Shown one piece after another: positions 12,701 to 22,895 of a DNA stretch of 64,000 bases. Below the pieces are notes generated by a model, which worked only from the letters and a program-made list of their open reading frames with translations, was not told the origin of the DNA and did not search any database. The translations under genes and the position numbers were made by a program. The stretch lies in the NCBI RefSeq assembly GCF_050436995.1, contig NC_134751.1, forward strand, positions 4,774,001 to 4,838,000, in the 5' to 3' direction. The DNA is from Anticarsia gemmatalis (Eukaryota; Arthropoda; Insecta; Lepidoptera; Erebidae). The first letter of the stretch is position 1, and every line of letters starts with the position of its first letter.

Positions 12701-15700
12701 AAGTAAGTATATCAATATTAATGTAGGTATGTTAAAATGATTGTGAATGTGATGATTGAAATTACTGCCCCTATTTATGTCTCCTATGAGAATTAGGGAG
12801 CGGGTAGGCCTTGCGTCTTCTATGCAGGTTGTAGACTAATTAGGCTTGGGCTACACGGCTTTCACTGCTCTTAATTTAAATCAAAACTTGAATTATACAT
12901 TTTTCTTCTATTACAGAGCGATTCTTCTCGACGGCTGCACTATCGGTGGTAAAACTGGCGCGTTATTTGACCGTCGCATCGCTAAATACAGTCTAGATTT
13001 ACTCCAGTCCCGCCTAGGTCACATACCAACTAGCGACTTCTATCTGCTGATGCATGAGAAGATCAAGTGTACCGACGCATTTGGTCTGCCTAAGATTATT
13101 AGGGAAAGAGATACCGAGTACCAGTTCTATAGGCTGATGCGATTTCAAAGACTTTTACATGTGAGTATTGGAATTTTATTGGTATAACTGGTTTAGACTG
13201 TGTCTATAAGAGGCGAATACGCCGCAAATCGAGTCGCGCGAAATTTAAGATATTTTATTGTTAAAAAAGACACTAAGAATTGCTCTGGTGTCGCGGGGAC
13301 TTTTACAAAAATACAAACAACGGAGACAAGGTACAACCGGCCCCGGAACAACTATTTGTAAACCGCACAAATAATTGATCCGTGTGGGAAACAAACCCAC
13401 GACCTCCCGGGTCTATCCCACTAGTCCCGTTGAGTTGTCCCGTGACGGGACAACGGGCACTATTTTGTCCCAGCTGTCCCGTGGCGGGACAAGTGACACT
13501 GTTTTGGTGCCAGTTGTCCCGTTGCAGAAAAATCACGGGACTAATGGGACAGACGGAAGGGTCAAAACAACTGGTTCCATTGAGTTGTTGTGTGACAACA
13601 GGTACTTGGTACTTCGGTAAGATATCAGATGATAAATTGTACGCTACTCTATGTAAACTTTAAATTCACAAGAAGTTTTTTTACCATTTCGGCTTTTCAC
13701 GTTATAATTAAATTGACAAGAGTGTCTATATCTATGACCTTCCATACCATAAATGTAAAATGCTTATCCGAAATTCCCTACTTGAAAAACATCATGTAAG
13801 GAAACTAAAAATATATTGTTAACAGGCCCCTGAAGCAGCTCAAACACTGAAGTCAATTCAACATGTACCTAATGTAATTTCAACTTATCTACTAGAAATT
13901 AAGTAAAAATGTACCACAACACAACGTATAACGTCTGCTATCTTACCAAAGTACCTGTTGTCACACAACAACTCAATGGAACCAGTTGTTTCGACCCTTC
14001 CGTCTGTCCCATTAGTCCCGTGATTTTTCTGCAACGGGACAACTGGCACTAAAACAGTGTCACTTGTCCCGCCACGGGACAACTGGGACAAAATAGTGCC
14101 AGTCACGGGACAACTCAAACGGGACTAGTGGGATAGAGCCGACCTCCCGACGCGACAGTACAGGCACGGCGACGACCTTAATTGCGCCACGGAGGTTCAC
14201 GGAGGACCACTTGATGTCTTAGGATAGGATATAAAACATTACTTTTCTACAGACTTGATTATTTAATTATCTGGGGGCACGGAAGTGCCCCCGCAAGTCG
14301 AGCAAAAAAAAAGCGGCACGGCCGTAACATCCTTTTCTCGAAGCAATTCGGGCTATTTTTGACACCCCTATAATTTCGTTGTGGATAAAACAAGAAGCCT
14401 GGATTTTCAGCAACTAATCAGTCATTGTATATACACGGTATATTTAAAATTTCAGTCAATTTGAACCAGTAGTTTAAGAATGACAACTTGTTAAAATTTT
14501 GAATTTTGTCACTCACTGATTCACTGATTCACTGACTCACTGACTCACTGACTCACCGATCATCAAAAGTCTAAGGTACTTGTAGCAGACTTAGAAGCTT
14601 AAAATTTAGAATACAAATAGGGTTTATTGTCTTAATCATGGGAAAAATTTAATATTTTCTAATTTCGGTCCAGTTTTCTAAATACACCAACTGCAACAAT
14701 AACTTTGTAATCCCATATAAATGTATAAGATTACAAGGTTACATTTGCAGTTGGTGTATTTAGAAAACTGGACCGAAATTAGAAAATATTAAATTTTTCC
14801 CATGATTAAGACAATAAACCCTATTTGTATTCTAAATTTTAAGCTTCTAAGGCCAGGTCGGTCTATTTGTTTTAGAGGTATTTTTTAAAAATTGACATGA
14901 TAATAACATACGTAAAAACTTAAGACAGGAGGTCCTTTAAGTAGAGACTAAATAGATTAATCGACTTGGTATTATACAGATCTCACAACTTTTTACGGCG
15001 AGACTTGAGGTTTTTACAGAATGTTTTTGGTGGCATGTACTATTTTACAGGGTTACCCATACACAGCATCAGACATTCGTTCGGAGTCTAGGATTGACAT
15101 ACCGCCGTTAGTCCGCGGCGATGTGTGGGCCGCTCTACTAGGTGTTGTCGGCGATATCGAAGACCAGTACGAGAGAATTGATAAAGAGACCCCTACACCG
15201 ACGGATAGACAGGTAAAGTTAACCCTCTTATTCATAAAAATATATGAAGTTATGAAAAGGCTTATTAAGAGTTTTGTTTCTTTCACTCATTAGCGAAATG
15301 AAAAAGAGAAAACATATTATAGTAGATTTTTAACTAAAGTAGGTTTACAGTGTGTTTATAAATAAGAGGTTATAATTAAGGTAATCGGAAATCGGCTAAA
15401 GTGATATAGGAGAAAGTCAACATTTAGCCAGACCCCATTTTTTGTGATTTAAGTGTCCCATTGCTAAGTAAAGATCTACCCTCTTTCCGTTCAAACTTCC
15501 TTGTCCTGTGTCACTTTATTCTATTATTTAGAAATCATAAGAAACGACTAATTCTATTTTTTATAATCATAAAGACCAATACAAAGAAGCACATATTATA
15601 CTTATTTCCAAAATGCATAGGCTATTCCAATTTTATTGTTTTAAATAATATAGGTATTAGGTGCCTAATGCAAAAGACATATCACATGTATTAATATAGT

Positions 15701-18700
15701 ACGTAGTTTATTTAACAAACTCAATCTCCTTTTACAGCTTAAAACACCCACCATCACAACATTCTAATTTAAACTCTAACACAATAACATAAGGTTCAAT
15801 TTCCCCAACAGATAGACGTGGACATACCACGTTGTCACCAGTACTGTTGGTTGCTGTGCGGCGCGGCGGGGCATCGCTCGTTGAAACGGTTGCTCAAAGC
15901 GTGGTTGCTCACCAACCCACAGTATGTGTACTGGCAAGGACTAGACTCACTCACTGCACCGTTCCTGTACCTGAATTTTTGTAATGAAGGTAAGTTGCAA
16001 GCATGCTATTCCCAATTTAACTCCTTAATACAGGGTACATTATAGCCTAGCTAGGAAAACAGCACTTCACCCACCTGATTGAAGATGTACTTAGAATTCG
16101 TATGTTTATTATCCGTACTAATATTATAAATGTGAAAGTAACTCTGCCTGTCTGTCTGTTCGACGCTACGACCAAAAGGAGCAGAGTACCAGTAATTAAT
16201 GTTACAAAAAACGGGGAAAAGTTTCACCCATTCTGTCTTATTGGACGCAAGCGAAGTTGCGCGGGTCAGCTAGTACTTACATGTAATTTCAATCAATGTT
16301 TTATGTTTTATAAAGTTTTTATTTATTATTAATTTGTCGCAAGTAGGAACGGAGCAAAAAGATAAAATCTAATTAGGAGCGATATAGGTAACAAGTTTCT
16401 TTAGGTTAGAAGTATGTCTTCCTGTAATGGCGACACAGTAATGTGTATTAATGTATTGTATATAAATTTTACTATTTGACTAACGATAAAATGCAACAAT
16501 ATAACTACAAAAAGCGCTTATTTGTACCTATAAAAATACTAAGCAAGTAACGTAAAATTTCAATACAAAAAAAACGGGTTTCAAATGTAACAAATAGTAG
16601 ATTACTTGACTAATAAATCAATTGCCATATTGTTAAAGTATAAAGTACTAGAGGTCGCCCGCGACTTCGTCCGCGTGGAAACCCTTTCCGTGTAAATCTT
16701 GATCCTTCGGGAACTCCGGGATAAAAAGTAGCCTATGTGTATTCTGGGTTTTCACTTACCCATATACCAAATTTAATCGTAATCGGTTCAGTAGTATTTG
16801 CGTGAAAGAGTAACAAACATCCATACATACATAAATACATTCTCACAAACTTTCGCATTTATAATATTAGTAGGATCTAAGACAGCTTTTGGTCCTTTTC
16901 ACATTAAAATTTTAGCTTCACTTTGTGATATTTTAAAGCTCTTTTTTTCTTATCCAGCGCGGGCCTTCGCCTGCTTATCAAAGTTCGTTCCGAAGTTCCT
17001 ACACAAATTCTTCTTGAAAGACAACAGCTCAGTTATCAAGGAGTACCTGGCGAAGTTCTGGCAAATGACCGCCTACCACCAGCCTGAGTTAGCTTCACAT
17101 TTACACGACATCAACTTTGTACCTGAATTGTTTGCTATACCATGGTTCCTTACTATGTTTTCACGTGAGTAGATTTTTTATAATATTATTTGTTAATAAA
17201 TATTTGTAGGATAAAGAAAATAAGAAAATAATATAATAGAGAAAATTTGTCTCTTACTATCAACTGGAGACAATTCTTCCGTAATGAGATAAGTATTAGC
17301 TCTTGAAAATCCACGTTAAATAAGTATTATAAACTTGAAGTTGCATATTTTTTTTTTTCAATCAATTTTTTTATACATCATAACCTTTTTTACCAACTTT
17401 TAACTCTTTCTTCTGGATTTTAAATGAGCTTGCTTTATAATATTACTAAATGAGCCACCCATTTTAGTTTTGGAGATAGTGACAGTGCCCGAAACCAAAC
17501 TTATTGCCTACCTAAACCTACCTTAACAAATAAAAATAATAAAAAAATATATAGAAATATATTTTCTCATTTCAGACGTATTTCCTCTCCACAAAATCTT
17601 GCACCTATGGGACGCATTACTAGTGAAAGGTCCGAGACTGCCATTATTCATGGGTGTCGGCATACTACGACAGTTGAAGGATACTCTACTAGCGTCCGGC
17701 TTTAACGAGTGTATTTTATTATTCTCCGATCTACCGGAAATTGATATTGGAGATATTGTGAGGGTATGTGAATATTGCCATATTTTTGAGTTATTCAATA
17801 AATCAATAAGATCGTTTCTTCTTTGAAAATTCGTATTCAAATATAGTTTCTGGCAACTTTCGTGGCAATTGATCAAGTTATTCACTATGACACTTCCACT
17901 GGGCAGGTTCTGTTTCTACTCGGAGGAAATATTAGTTATTTCTGTAAAATATTTACAAAGGCAGTTTGTAATGCGAAAGTTGTCTTAAAAAAGTTTTATT
18001 AATGACTTAAAGCCAATTGGCCCAGTTTGTACGATATATACGAAAAATGACCAGAATATCAATTTACAAATATTGGCTTAAGAATATTATTTGTATATTG
18101 GTAACTATTTAATATTAGGTCGGGGAAAAAGTCTTTTCGCAGTAGTAGTATGAACTTGATAAAAGCTCGATATTTGGGTACCTCACGAGCTCACTGAAAG
18201 AAACCTAATGAACCGTGTACTCATTTGTGATTCTTGAAGCCAAAGAGATTTTATTACAAGTTCATACATACTATAATGCGAAAAGACTTTTTCCCCAACC
18301 TAATATATAAACTGGTATATAAAAACGATATACCTAAATAAACTTATTTTTTCTGACTATTTTGATACAATAATATTTTTTTCGTTTACATAATTCACAT
18401 GATTGTGTCAAGGTGAATGATCATAATAGGGCAATTTTCATCGACGCCACTTACAATAATTTTATGTCCATTATTTAATGGCGCCGAGTGAAATCTTACA
18501 TTGCGTCACATTTCAAGGCAAAAAGACGAAAATAGGATGTTTTACAATCATTTACTATTTACTAGTAACGACTGTGTTACATAGAAGTAAATAGGTAGGT
18601 CTGAATCGGCATTCAAAGGTAAGAACCGAAAATCTATATGAATAAAAATCAGTCACCGAAATGTAAAGACGCGCATAATTTTTAAACAACTAAACTGAAT

Positions 18701-21700
18701 TGATTTTTTTTATGTTCGGGACAGAGTTTGTTTGGGATCGATGAGATCGAAATTCCCACAGGAATGAAATCAATGGTCGTACTTTATCCGAACAAAGTTG
18801 GGCCAGTCCGCTAGTATAATTATAATTTACACATTAAAGGAAAGACACAGCGAGTTATTTAGGCAATCTCATGATAAGTAACCGTAAGAATTTGTTTAGG
18901 CGTGAGTTTTTGTTTCATATCTTATATTTATTTACAGATGTCAATAAGTATGTGCGACAACGCGCCTCAGAGTATAAGTTATAGAAGATTTACTAATGAA
19001 CCACCGATAACAGATCCTAAGGTAAGTCTATTTTATATACTTTAGCTTACTCCGCTCTCGTACATCCCCGATTCCAGACTTTCAAAGTTTTAATTATAAT
19101 AAATAGCCTTGTTTTGAACCTTTGTCTTTATTTAGCTAAATTTAATAAAAAAATAATTGTTGAGGTTAGCCGTGAAAGGAGACTTATGCATTTTTTTTTA
19201 TTACATGGCTAAACCAGCGAACTGATTTCGATTGAGATTTAAATTCGATGATCAAACTACAAATTTTTTGTAAAAAATCATTCCAGTAAGCTAGCATATG
19301 CTAATTGATAATACTTAATTTTTTTGTAGGATATGGTGGAAATACCCCTTGAGACGTTATTCAAGGAGATATGTCCGAGGATAAGTGTGAACGATGTGTT
19401 CGAGCTGATAATGGAACGTAGATGTTACGTCATCGACATTAGGTCTAATTTACTGTGAGTATACACATAACACCACGCCTGTAATACCCAAAGGTGTACG
19501 AAAAAGTGCAAGAAATACACACGCATTTCGCCATTTGGGAAAGTCCCTTGTAATAGGGAGAGAGTCTATTGTTAACTTGCCATTTAATACAGAACTAAGA
19601 TTGTAAATGGAGAAACGTGTGTATTTTTTTAAGGTTCTGTACCGAAACGGTACCTTGAAACGGTACCCTAATAATACTCTTATATAAAAGATCTGATGTT
19701 GTACCCGAACCTAGCAAAGTTTTATTTCTTTATCTATACTTTTCCTATTATTTACATTACAAAACTTAATTTACTCTGTTTTATAATATTTTTCGTTACA
19801 CAGTTTCGAGAAAAACGCAATAGAGAACAGTTTGAACGTACCATACAGTGGGGTGCACCTCGGACAACATGACTTGAAACAGCTCCACGGTAGCAAGCAG
19901 CTGGTGATCAACGAAGCTGTGCGGATAAGAAGGATCATTGTTGTCGTCTCCGCTGAAGATGAGACCGCGCAGTTGGTGAGTGAATTTGTGCTATAAAAGC
20001 TTGCCCGCGACGTGTGGTCTATAGTTTAGTGATAGAGAAAACTACGGGCAATAGTAGTATTTCTATAGCCTATGTGTTATTCTAGGTCGATCATGAAATA
20101 CTGCCAATTTTTATCAAAATCTGTTTAGTAGTTTTGGTTTCTTCAAACTTGAAAAAGTTGGAGAATTGTTAGGAAAAAATAGTTCGTTCTATCCGAGGCA
20201 GATTAGCTAATTTTCAAGAGTTTGAACATTCTGCTACTGTTCTATACAAAAACCTTGATGTTTTACTATAGTTCACATTCACTCACTCTCAAAACATATT
20301 AGGTTCTAAAACATAAATGTATCATGGCATCCATAAGTATGATTATCCTTAAAGCTCTAGACGTATGAGATAATGGCGCTAAACTAAAAGGTACAGTTGA
20401 GTTAGAGTACAATATTTCACGTTGAACTAGTTAATGGAAATATATAATAGATGGCGCCACTTGTAGCTATGAACATTTACATTACAATACTATTTTTTTC
20501 AGCTTTTAAAATGCCCGTAAATGAGTTGTAGAAAATAATAAATTGATGTAATTAAAAAGTCAAAATGACCTAAATTAATTGAGGTGCCGGTATGAAACCA
20601 CTTTTGTGGTGCTGTGTGGTGTCAACAAAGATGTAATTATAAAATTGAAACGATTGTTCAAACATCCCCAGACCGTACATTTGCACACGCCATTTCCTTG
20701 TGTCAATGATAAACAGACGCCGTTGACAATAATACATGTAATTATTCCTTCAATATAATATATTTTATGTGTGTTCTCTTTTACAAAATCAACCACGATT
20801 AAATCTTTAAAACTTTGTCTCTTTTATCGTTTCCTTAGATGCTATCCTTTCAAATTCTTTTCGCCATTTTCAACTAACTAAAAAAACATGTAAAAATCTA
20901 CACAAAACAAAATATAAACTTTACTTAATACTTCTATCTTACAACTATTGAGATAATTTTGCGTATTGCTACGGTAATACAATTAGCCATAAAACGTTCC
21001 GTGGTCCCCAAACTAGGCAAGCCCGTATTATAGGGGATCCACTTCTTTACGTTAAACAAACGTTGAATGGTCCATATTGTTACGTAAAACTCAGGTTTAT
21101 TCTTAGTAGAAAACAGTAGTAAAAAATACGCATAGACTTTCTAATTAATTTTAATCTATCTTTCATGTCTATCTGTTAAAAATAGCTATATTTTATCTAC
21201 TTCCAATTTGTTTCTGCTAAGGTCAATATATTAAGTAATAGTCTTGTTTTGACGGCATTAAAAAATGTCACATGTTGAGTCATTGCGCCTAAATTATAAA
21301 AGTCAAATAAGAGAAAAGGTCGTTCACGTAATTGACATTTATTTTTGAACTTGTTTGGAAATAATGCTGTAGTACAACTCTTTTACTATTTTATGAAAGA
21401 AAGATTTTCTGCCTCTCTGGTTCGAGATTCAGGGCCAAATCTGATTTTAACTATTTTTATTATAATATTCACCATATCATTAGGCCCTCATAAATTACTT
21501 ACTTACTTGGCAATCGCCCTTTATTATATGGGATCAAGATTATAAATTCCGAAAGCATATTTCGATACATCTCTGCCGACATTTTCGGTAATACCAGGCC
21601 AACATTTATTTAGAAGAAAGTATTTATAAGTAAAAGTACCTCTTTCATTCAACAATAATTAAAAATCTTTCTTGCCATCTTTGTCAGTTTTAGAAGCTTG

Positions 21701-22039
21701 AAAGTCTGACAACCAGTCTTGCCAAGGGGTCTAGTGTTATAATTCACAGATAACTGGGTTGGGGAAGTCCGTAAGGCAATCGCTCTGTAATATACTGCCG
21801 ACGCGGACTCCACCATAGTTAGTACGAAAGGGTAGGCTGATGATGGGCCTCTATCACTCGTTTTCCATGAAATTATAAGTATACGAGTATCTAATATATT
21901 ATTTTTGTTACAGTTCAGCGAATACCTGGTGAAATGCAATGTACCTCGAGTGTGCATACTCCACGGCGGCATCCAAGCGATGATTAAGCACATGCCTTCA
22001 CTCATGGGTGTGCCATCTAAGAAACACTATTTCAAGTAA
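9708..22039 (+). CDS. TBCK: TBCK: TBC domain-containing protein kinase-like protein, complete, 805 codons
   Basis: Thirteen exons: 9708-9906, 10219-10471, 10875-11091, 12235-12497, 12917-13160, 15051-15212, 15812-15989, 16958-17164, 17576-17763, 18938-19021, 19330-19454, 19804-19975, 21914-22039; 2418 nt, all GT-AG and in frame. Residues about 30-260 are a kinase fold lacking a glycine loop and the VAIK lysine; the catalytic loop reads HRTLADDNIL (HRD Asp lost, 113-115) and DFG is FNYG (132-135), so it is a pseudokinase. Residues about 410-640 are a TBC domain with both catalytic fingers, IDVDIPR (447-453) and YWQG (486-489), predicting Rab-GAP activity. Residues about 670-790 are rhodanese-like (CYVIDIRS), but the loop after IIVVVS has no cysteine, so it is probably inactive. 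Human TBCK has 893 residues; its known roles include mTOR signalling, actin organisation and an endosomal mRNA-transport (FERRY) complex. Start: first ATG (MSQENED) after a long AT-rich leader. Identification is firm. Confidence 0.96.
9907..10874 (+). other. TBCK introns 1 and 2
   Basis: Introns 9907-10218 and 10472-10874. Intron 2 holds a degraded SINE-like stretch at about 10590-10712 (CCCAGCAGTGGGAAAGTAAT, similar to the SINE at 51357). Nothing else is supported. Confidence 0.6.
11234..11482 (+). repeat. RTE-like retroelement tail, degraded
   Basis: Starts CTAGCAGACCCGCGCAACTT and ends AACTCTTCAGCTTTTTAATATTAGTATAG. This head and tail combination recurs at 42130-42285 and, inverted, at 16110-16275, and is a pattern I associate with abundant RTE-type non-LTR remnants in moths. 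It lies in TBCK intron 3. The class name is from memory of the pattern, not from a search. Confidence 0.6.
11505..11570 (+). repeat. SINE fragment
   Basis: CAGCATGGTGGACTTTAGGC, then GCAGTGGGACAGAAATGGGTT and an A-run. It is a shortened copy of the SINE at 51357-51442, directly after the RTE-like tail in TBCK intron 3. Confidence 0.6.
11571..12234 (+). other. Rest of TBCK intron 3
   Basis: AT-rich intron sequence up to the tattccag acceptor. No gene or repeat recognised. Confidence 0.6.
12535..12840. repeat. Retroelement-derived fragment in TBCK intron 4
   Basis: GC-richer than its surroundings (GACGGGCACGTAAGAAGTCG, GCCTCCGGGCGGCTTGAACA). I recall similar wording from dispersed lepidopteran non-LTR or SINE sequences, but it has no second copy in this window, so this is tentative. 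It fills most of intron 4 (12498-12916). Confidence 0.4.
13277..14200 (-). mobile_element. tRNA-headed SINE interrupted by a foldback element
   Basis: Read on the minus strand it begins CTCCGTGGCGCAATTAAGG (A-box-like) near 14197, passes a B-box-like GTCGTGGGTTTGTTTCCC, and ends with a tail AAAAGTCCCCGCGACACCAG near 13277. The 43-kb SINE has the same head and tail. Its body is split at 13408/14149 by the 732-bp element at 13409-14140; deleting that element and one 8-bp duplicate restores a continuous SINE. Confidence 0.8.
13409..14140. mobile_element. 732-bp foldback (long terminal inverted repeat) element with 8-bp target duplication
   Basis: Ends GGGTCTATCCCACTAGTCCC and, inverted, GGCTCTATCCCACTAGTCCC. 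The inverted arms run for over 200 bases (about 13409-13640 and 13935-14140) and contain many short CCCGT/ACGGG subrepeats. The direct repeat GACCTCCC flanks it at 13401-13408 and 14141-14148. No transposase frame is present; long open frames in it are by-products of the inverted arms. An 8-bp duplication fits hAT- or P-type transposases, but the ends do not let me name the superfamily. Confidence 0.85.
14270..14590. repeat. Repeat-derived segment with TCAC(T/G) tandem tract
   Basis: Contains the short palindrome GGGGGCACGGAAGTGCCCCC (about 14273-14292) and a tandem tract of CACTGATT/CACTGACT units at 14510-14557. It abuts the long hairpin at 14590 and probably belongs to the same mobile element. 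Confidence 0.55.
14590..14851. repeat. 262-bp near-perfect inverted repeat (hairpin) in TBCK intron 5
   Basis: The left arm from 14590 (TTAGAAGCTTAAAATTTAGA) and the right arm ending at 14851 (TTTTAAGCTTCTAA) are exact complements for about 105 bases, and the pairing continues imperfectly inward to a loop near 14716-14732. In the transcribed TBCK intron this would form a long RNA hairpin. Confidence 0.9.
15219..15372. mobile_element. MITE with CCCTCTTATTCATAAA ends, copy 1
   Basis: Left end TTAACCCTCTTATTCATAAA, right end TTATAAATAAGAGGTTA, internal CTTTCACTCATTAGCGAAAT. A second, very similar copy lies at 60697-60850. It starts only six bases after the exon 6 donor of TBCK, which is at 15213. 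Confidence 0.85.
15373..15811 (+). other. Rest of TBCK intron 6
   Basis: AT-rich sequence to the ccccaacag acceptor at 15811. Nothing recognised. Confidence 0.6.
16110..16275 (-). repeat. RTE-like retroelement tail, inverted
   Basis: Starts CCGTACTAATATTATAAATG and ends GCAAGCGAAGTTGCGCGGGT; reversed, this is the head and tail pattern of the 11234-11482 copy. It lies in TBCK intron 7. Confidence 0.6.
16651..16876 (+). repeat. Second RTE-like tail type
   Basis: GTCGCCCGCGACTTCGTCCG, then AAAAAGTAGCCTATGTG, and a tail TTTCGCATTTATAATATTAGT. Degraded relatives with the same word order occur at about 20000-20165 and as two tandem copies at 46761-47102. It lies in TBCK intron 7 just before exon 8. 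Confidence 0.6.
17165..17575 (+). other. TBCK intron 8
   Basis: AT-rich intron sequence with poly(T) runs. Nothing recognised. Confidence 0.6.
18115..18303. mobile_element. mariner-derived MITE
   Basis: Ends TTAGGTCGGGGAAAAAGTCT and, inverted, TTAGGTTGGGGAAAAAGTCT, flanked by TA on both sides (18113-18114 and 18304-18305). The inverted pairing extends to GTATGAACTTG/CAAGTTCATAC. At 189 bp with no transposase it is a deletion derivative. TTAGGT ends plus TA duplication are typical of mariner-type elements. TBCK intron 9. Confidence 0.85.
18304..18937 (+). other. Rest of TBCK intron 9
   Basis: AT-rich; the stretch at about 18718-18810 (ends AAAGTTGGGCCAGTCCGCTAG) looks like another retroelement tail of the RTE-like kind. 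No gene. Confidence 0.5.
19455..19803 (+). other. TBCK intron 11 with a short inverted repeat
   Basis: At about 19632-19672 it reads AAGGTTCTGTACCGAAACGG then GGTACCCTAATAATA, a fragment resembling the ends of the repeat at 63499-63765. Otherwise plain intron. Confidence 0.5.
19976..21913 (+). other. TBCK intron 12, the longest in the gene
   Basis: Holds a degraded RTE-like tail (about 20000-20165, CTTGCCCGCGACGTGTGGTC ... CCTATGTGTTATTCTAGGTC). Between about 21690 and 21860, on the minus strand, it has a LINE/SINE-like fragment with GGCAAGACTGGTTGTCAGAC. The rest is AT-rich and unrecognised. Confidence 0.55.
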
Positions 22040-22109
22040 ATTTTATACTACACATAGGGCAAGTCAAACGTTAAAAAGAGCAATATATACCTTTTATCTT
22101 TCAACATCA

Positions 22110-22165
22110 GTCAGCCCGTGACCACGGTCGATTCAGTCGTGTTTAAGACCCGTTTCATTTTAATA
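22110..22165 (+). repeat. Dispersed repeat, copy 1
   Basis: TCAGCCCGTGACCACGGTCG ... GTTTAAGACCCGTTTCAT. The copy at 31246-31342 shares both ends, with a longer middle. Class unknown. Confidence 0.6.
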
Positions 22166-22656
22166 TTATGTGTACAAGTCGCGAGAGTTTAAAATCGTTA
22201 ATATCTTTCTATTCTAAATATAGTTTGATCTAAACATACTTGAAAAGTATTTTTTCTAAAGGTCCGTTCCACTGGAAGTAGGGAAACGTATTTAAGTATT
22301 TCAAACAGGTTCTTAAAACTGTACTTCCAAGCTGATACCAGTCTTTTAATATGGGCCTAAGTCACATTTCTAACGGAATCAAAACCCTTGCTCAAATTAT
22401 AGGTCTGCTTAGTCTTTTTGCGCTTACTACGCTATTTTGACTAAATATGTTACGCCAGTTAATCGATCATTGATCGATGGTAGTAAGGCTGGACATTTTT
22501 TTTTCAATGTATTTTTGACTATACGCATTTTGTCGATGAAGAAAAAAGTCGTGCAGGAGTCGAAGAATTGGTGGTGTTACGAGAAATTAGACTAGTTTCA
22601 TAATCGTTGTAACATTCCCTGTAACTCTTGTAGATAGCAATATGTCATTATTATTG

Positions 22657-22662
22657 AATAAA
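22657..22662 (+). terminator. Candidate poly(A) signal of TBCK
   Basis: First clear AATAAA after the stop, about 620 bases downstream, in TTGAATAAACTA. A later one occurs at about 24297. Confidence 0.45.
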
Positions 22663-22793
22663 CTAATCAAAAAACTAGTAGCGTGTTTTATAATATTGTA
22701 GCTGCGTTTGTACAAGCGGGTTGCGCAGACGCAACGGCGCTATGAACGGCGCCCGCGCTGCTAACGCTAGCTTTAAGCACAGTACACGCTTAA

Positions 22794-22895
22794 CTCCCGG
22801 TTTCTGATCTAGATTTAGCGGTAGTTTATGTATTCAATAGCATTTAAACTCATACAAAAACGCTATTGAATAGATAAACTACCATAAGTCGGCAA
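22794..22895. mobile_element. Hairpin MITE family A, copy 1
   Basis: CCGGTTTCTGATCTAGATTTA, GCGGTAGTTTATGTATTCAATAG, a short loop, then the complement CTATTGAATAGATAAACTACC. Related copies at 37856-37982, 43975-44038 (half) and 54838-54957. Confidence 0.85.

Larger units (their letters stand above)
22040..22680 (+). other. 3' UTR of TBCK
   Basis: Follows the TAA at 22037-22039 and runs to the AATAAA at 22657-22662. It includes a repeat-like stretch at about 22110-22165. Confidence 0.5.

Noticed and set aside
13303..14118. Open frames reading CPVTGQ / GTSDTVLVPVVPL
   Set aside because: They are by-products of the inverted-repeat arms; the same peptide appears from both arms and no protein family is suggested.
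14510..14557. CACTGATT/CACTGACT tract as a CRISPR-like array
   Set aside because: Units are 8-12 bases with no unique spacers; it is a simple tandem tract in a eukaryotic repeat.
21649..22005. 118-codon minus-strand frame
   Set aside because: Covers a repeat fragment and runs antisense into the last TBCK exon.
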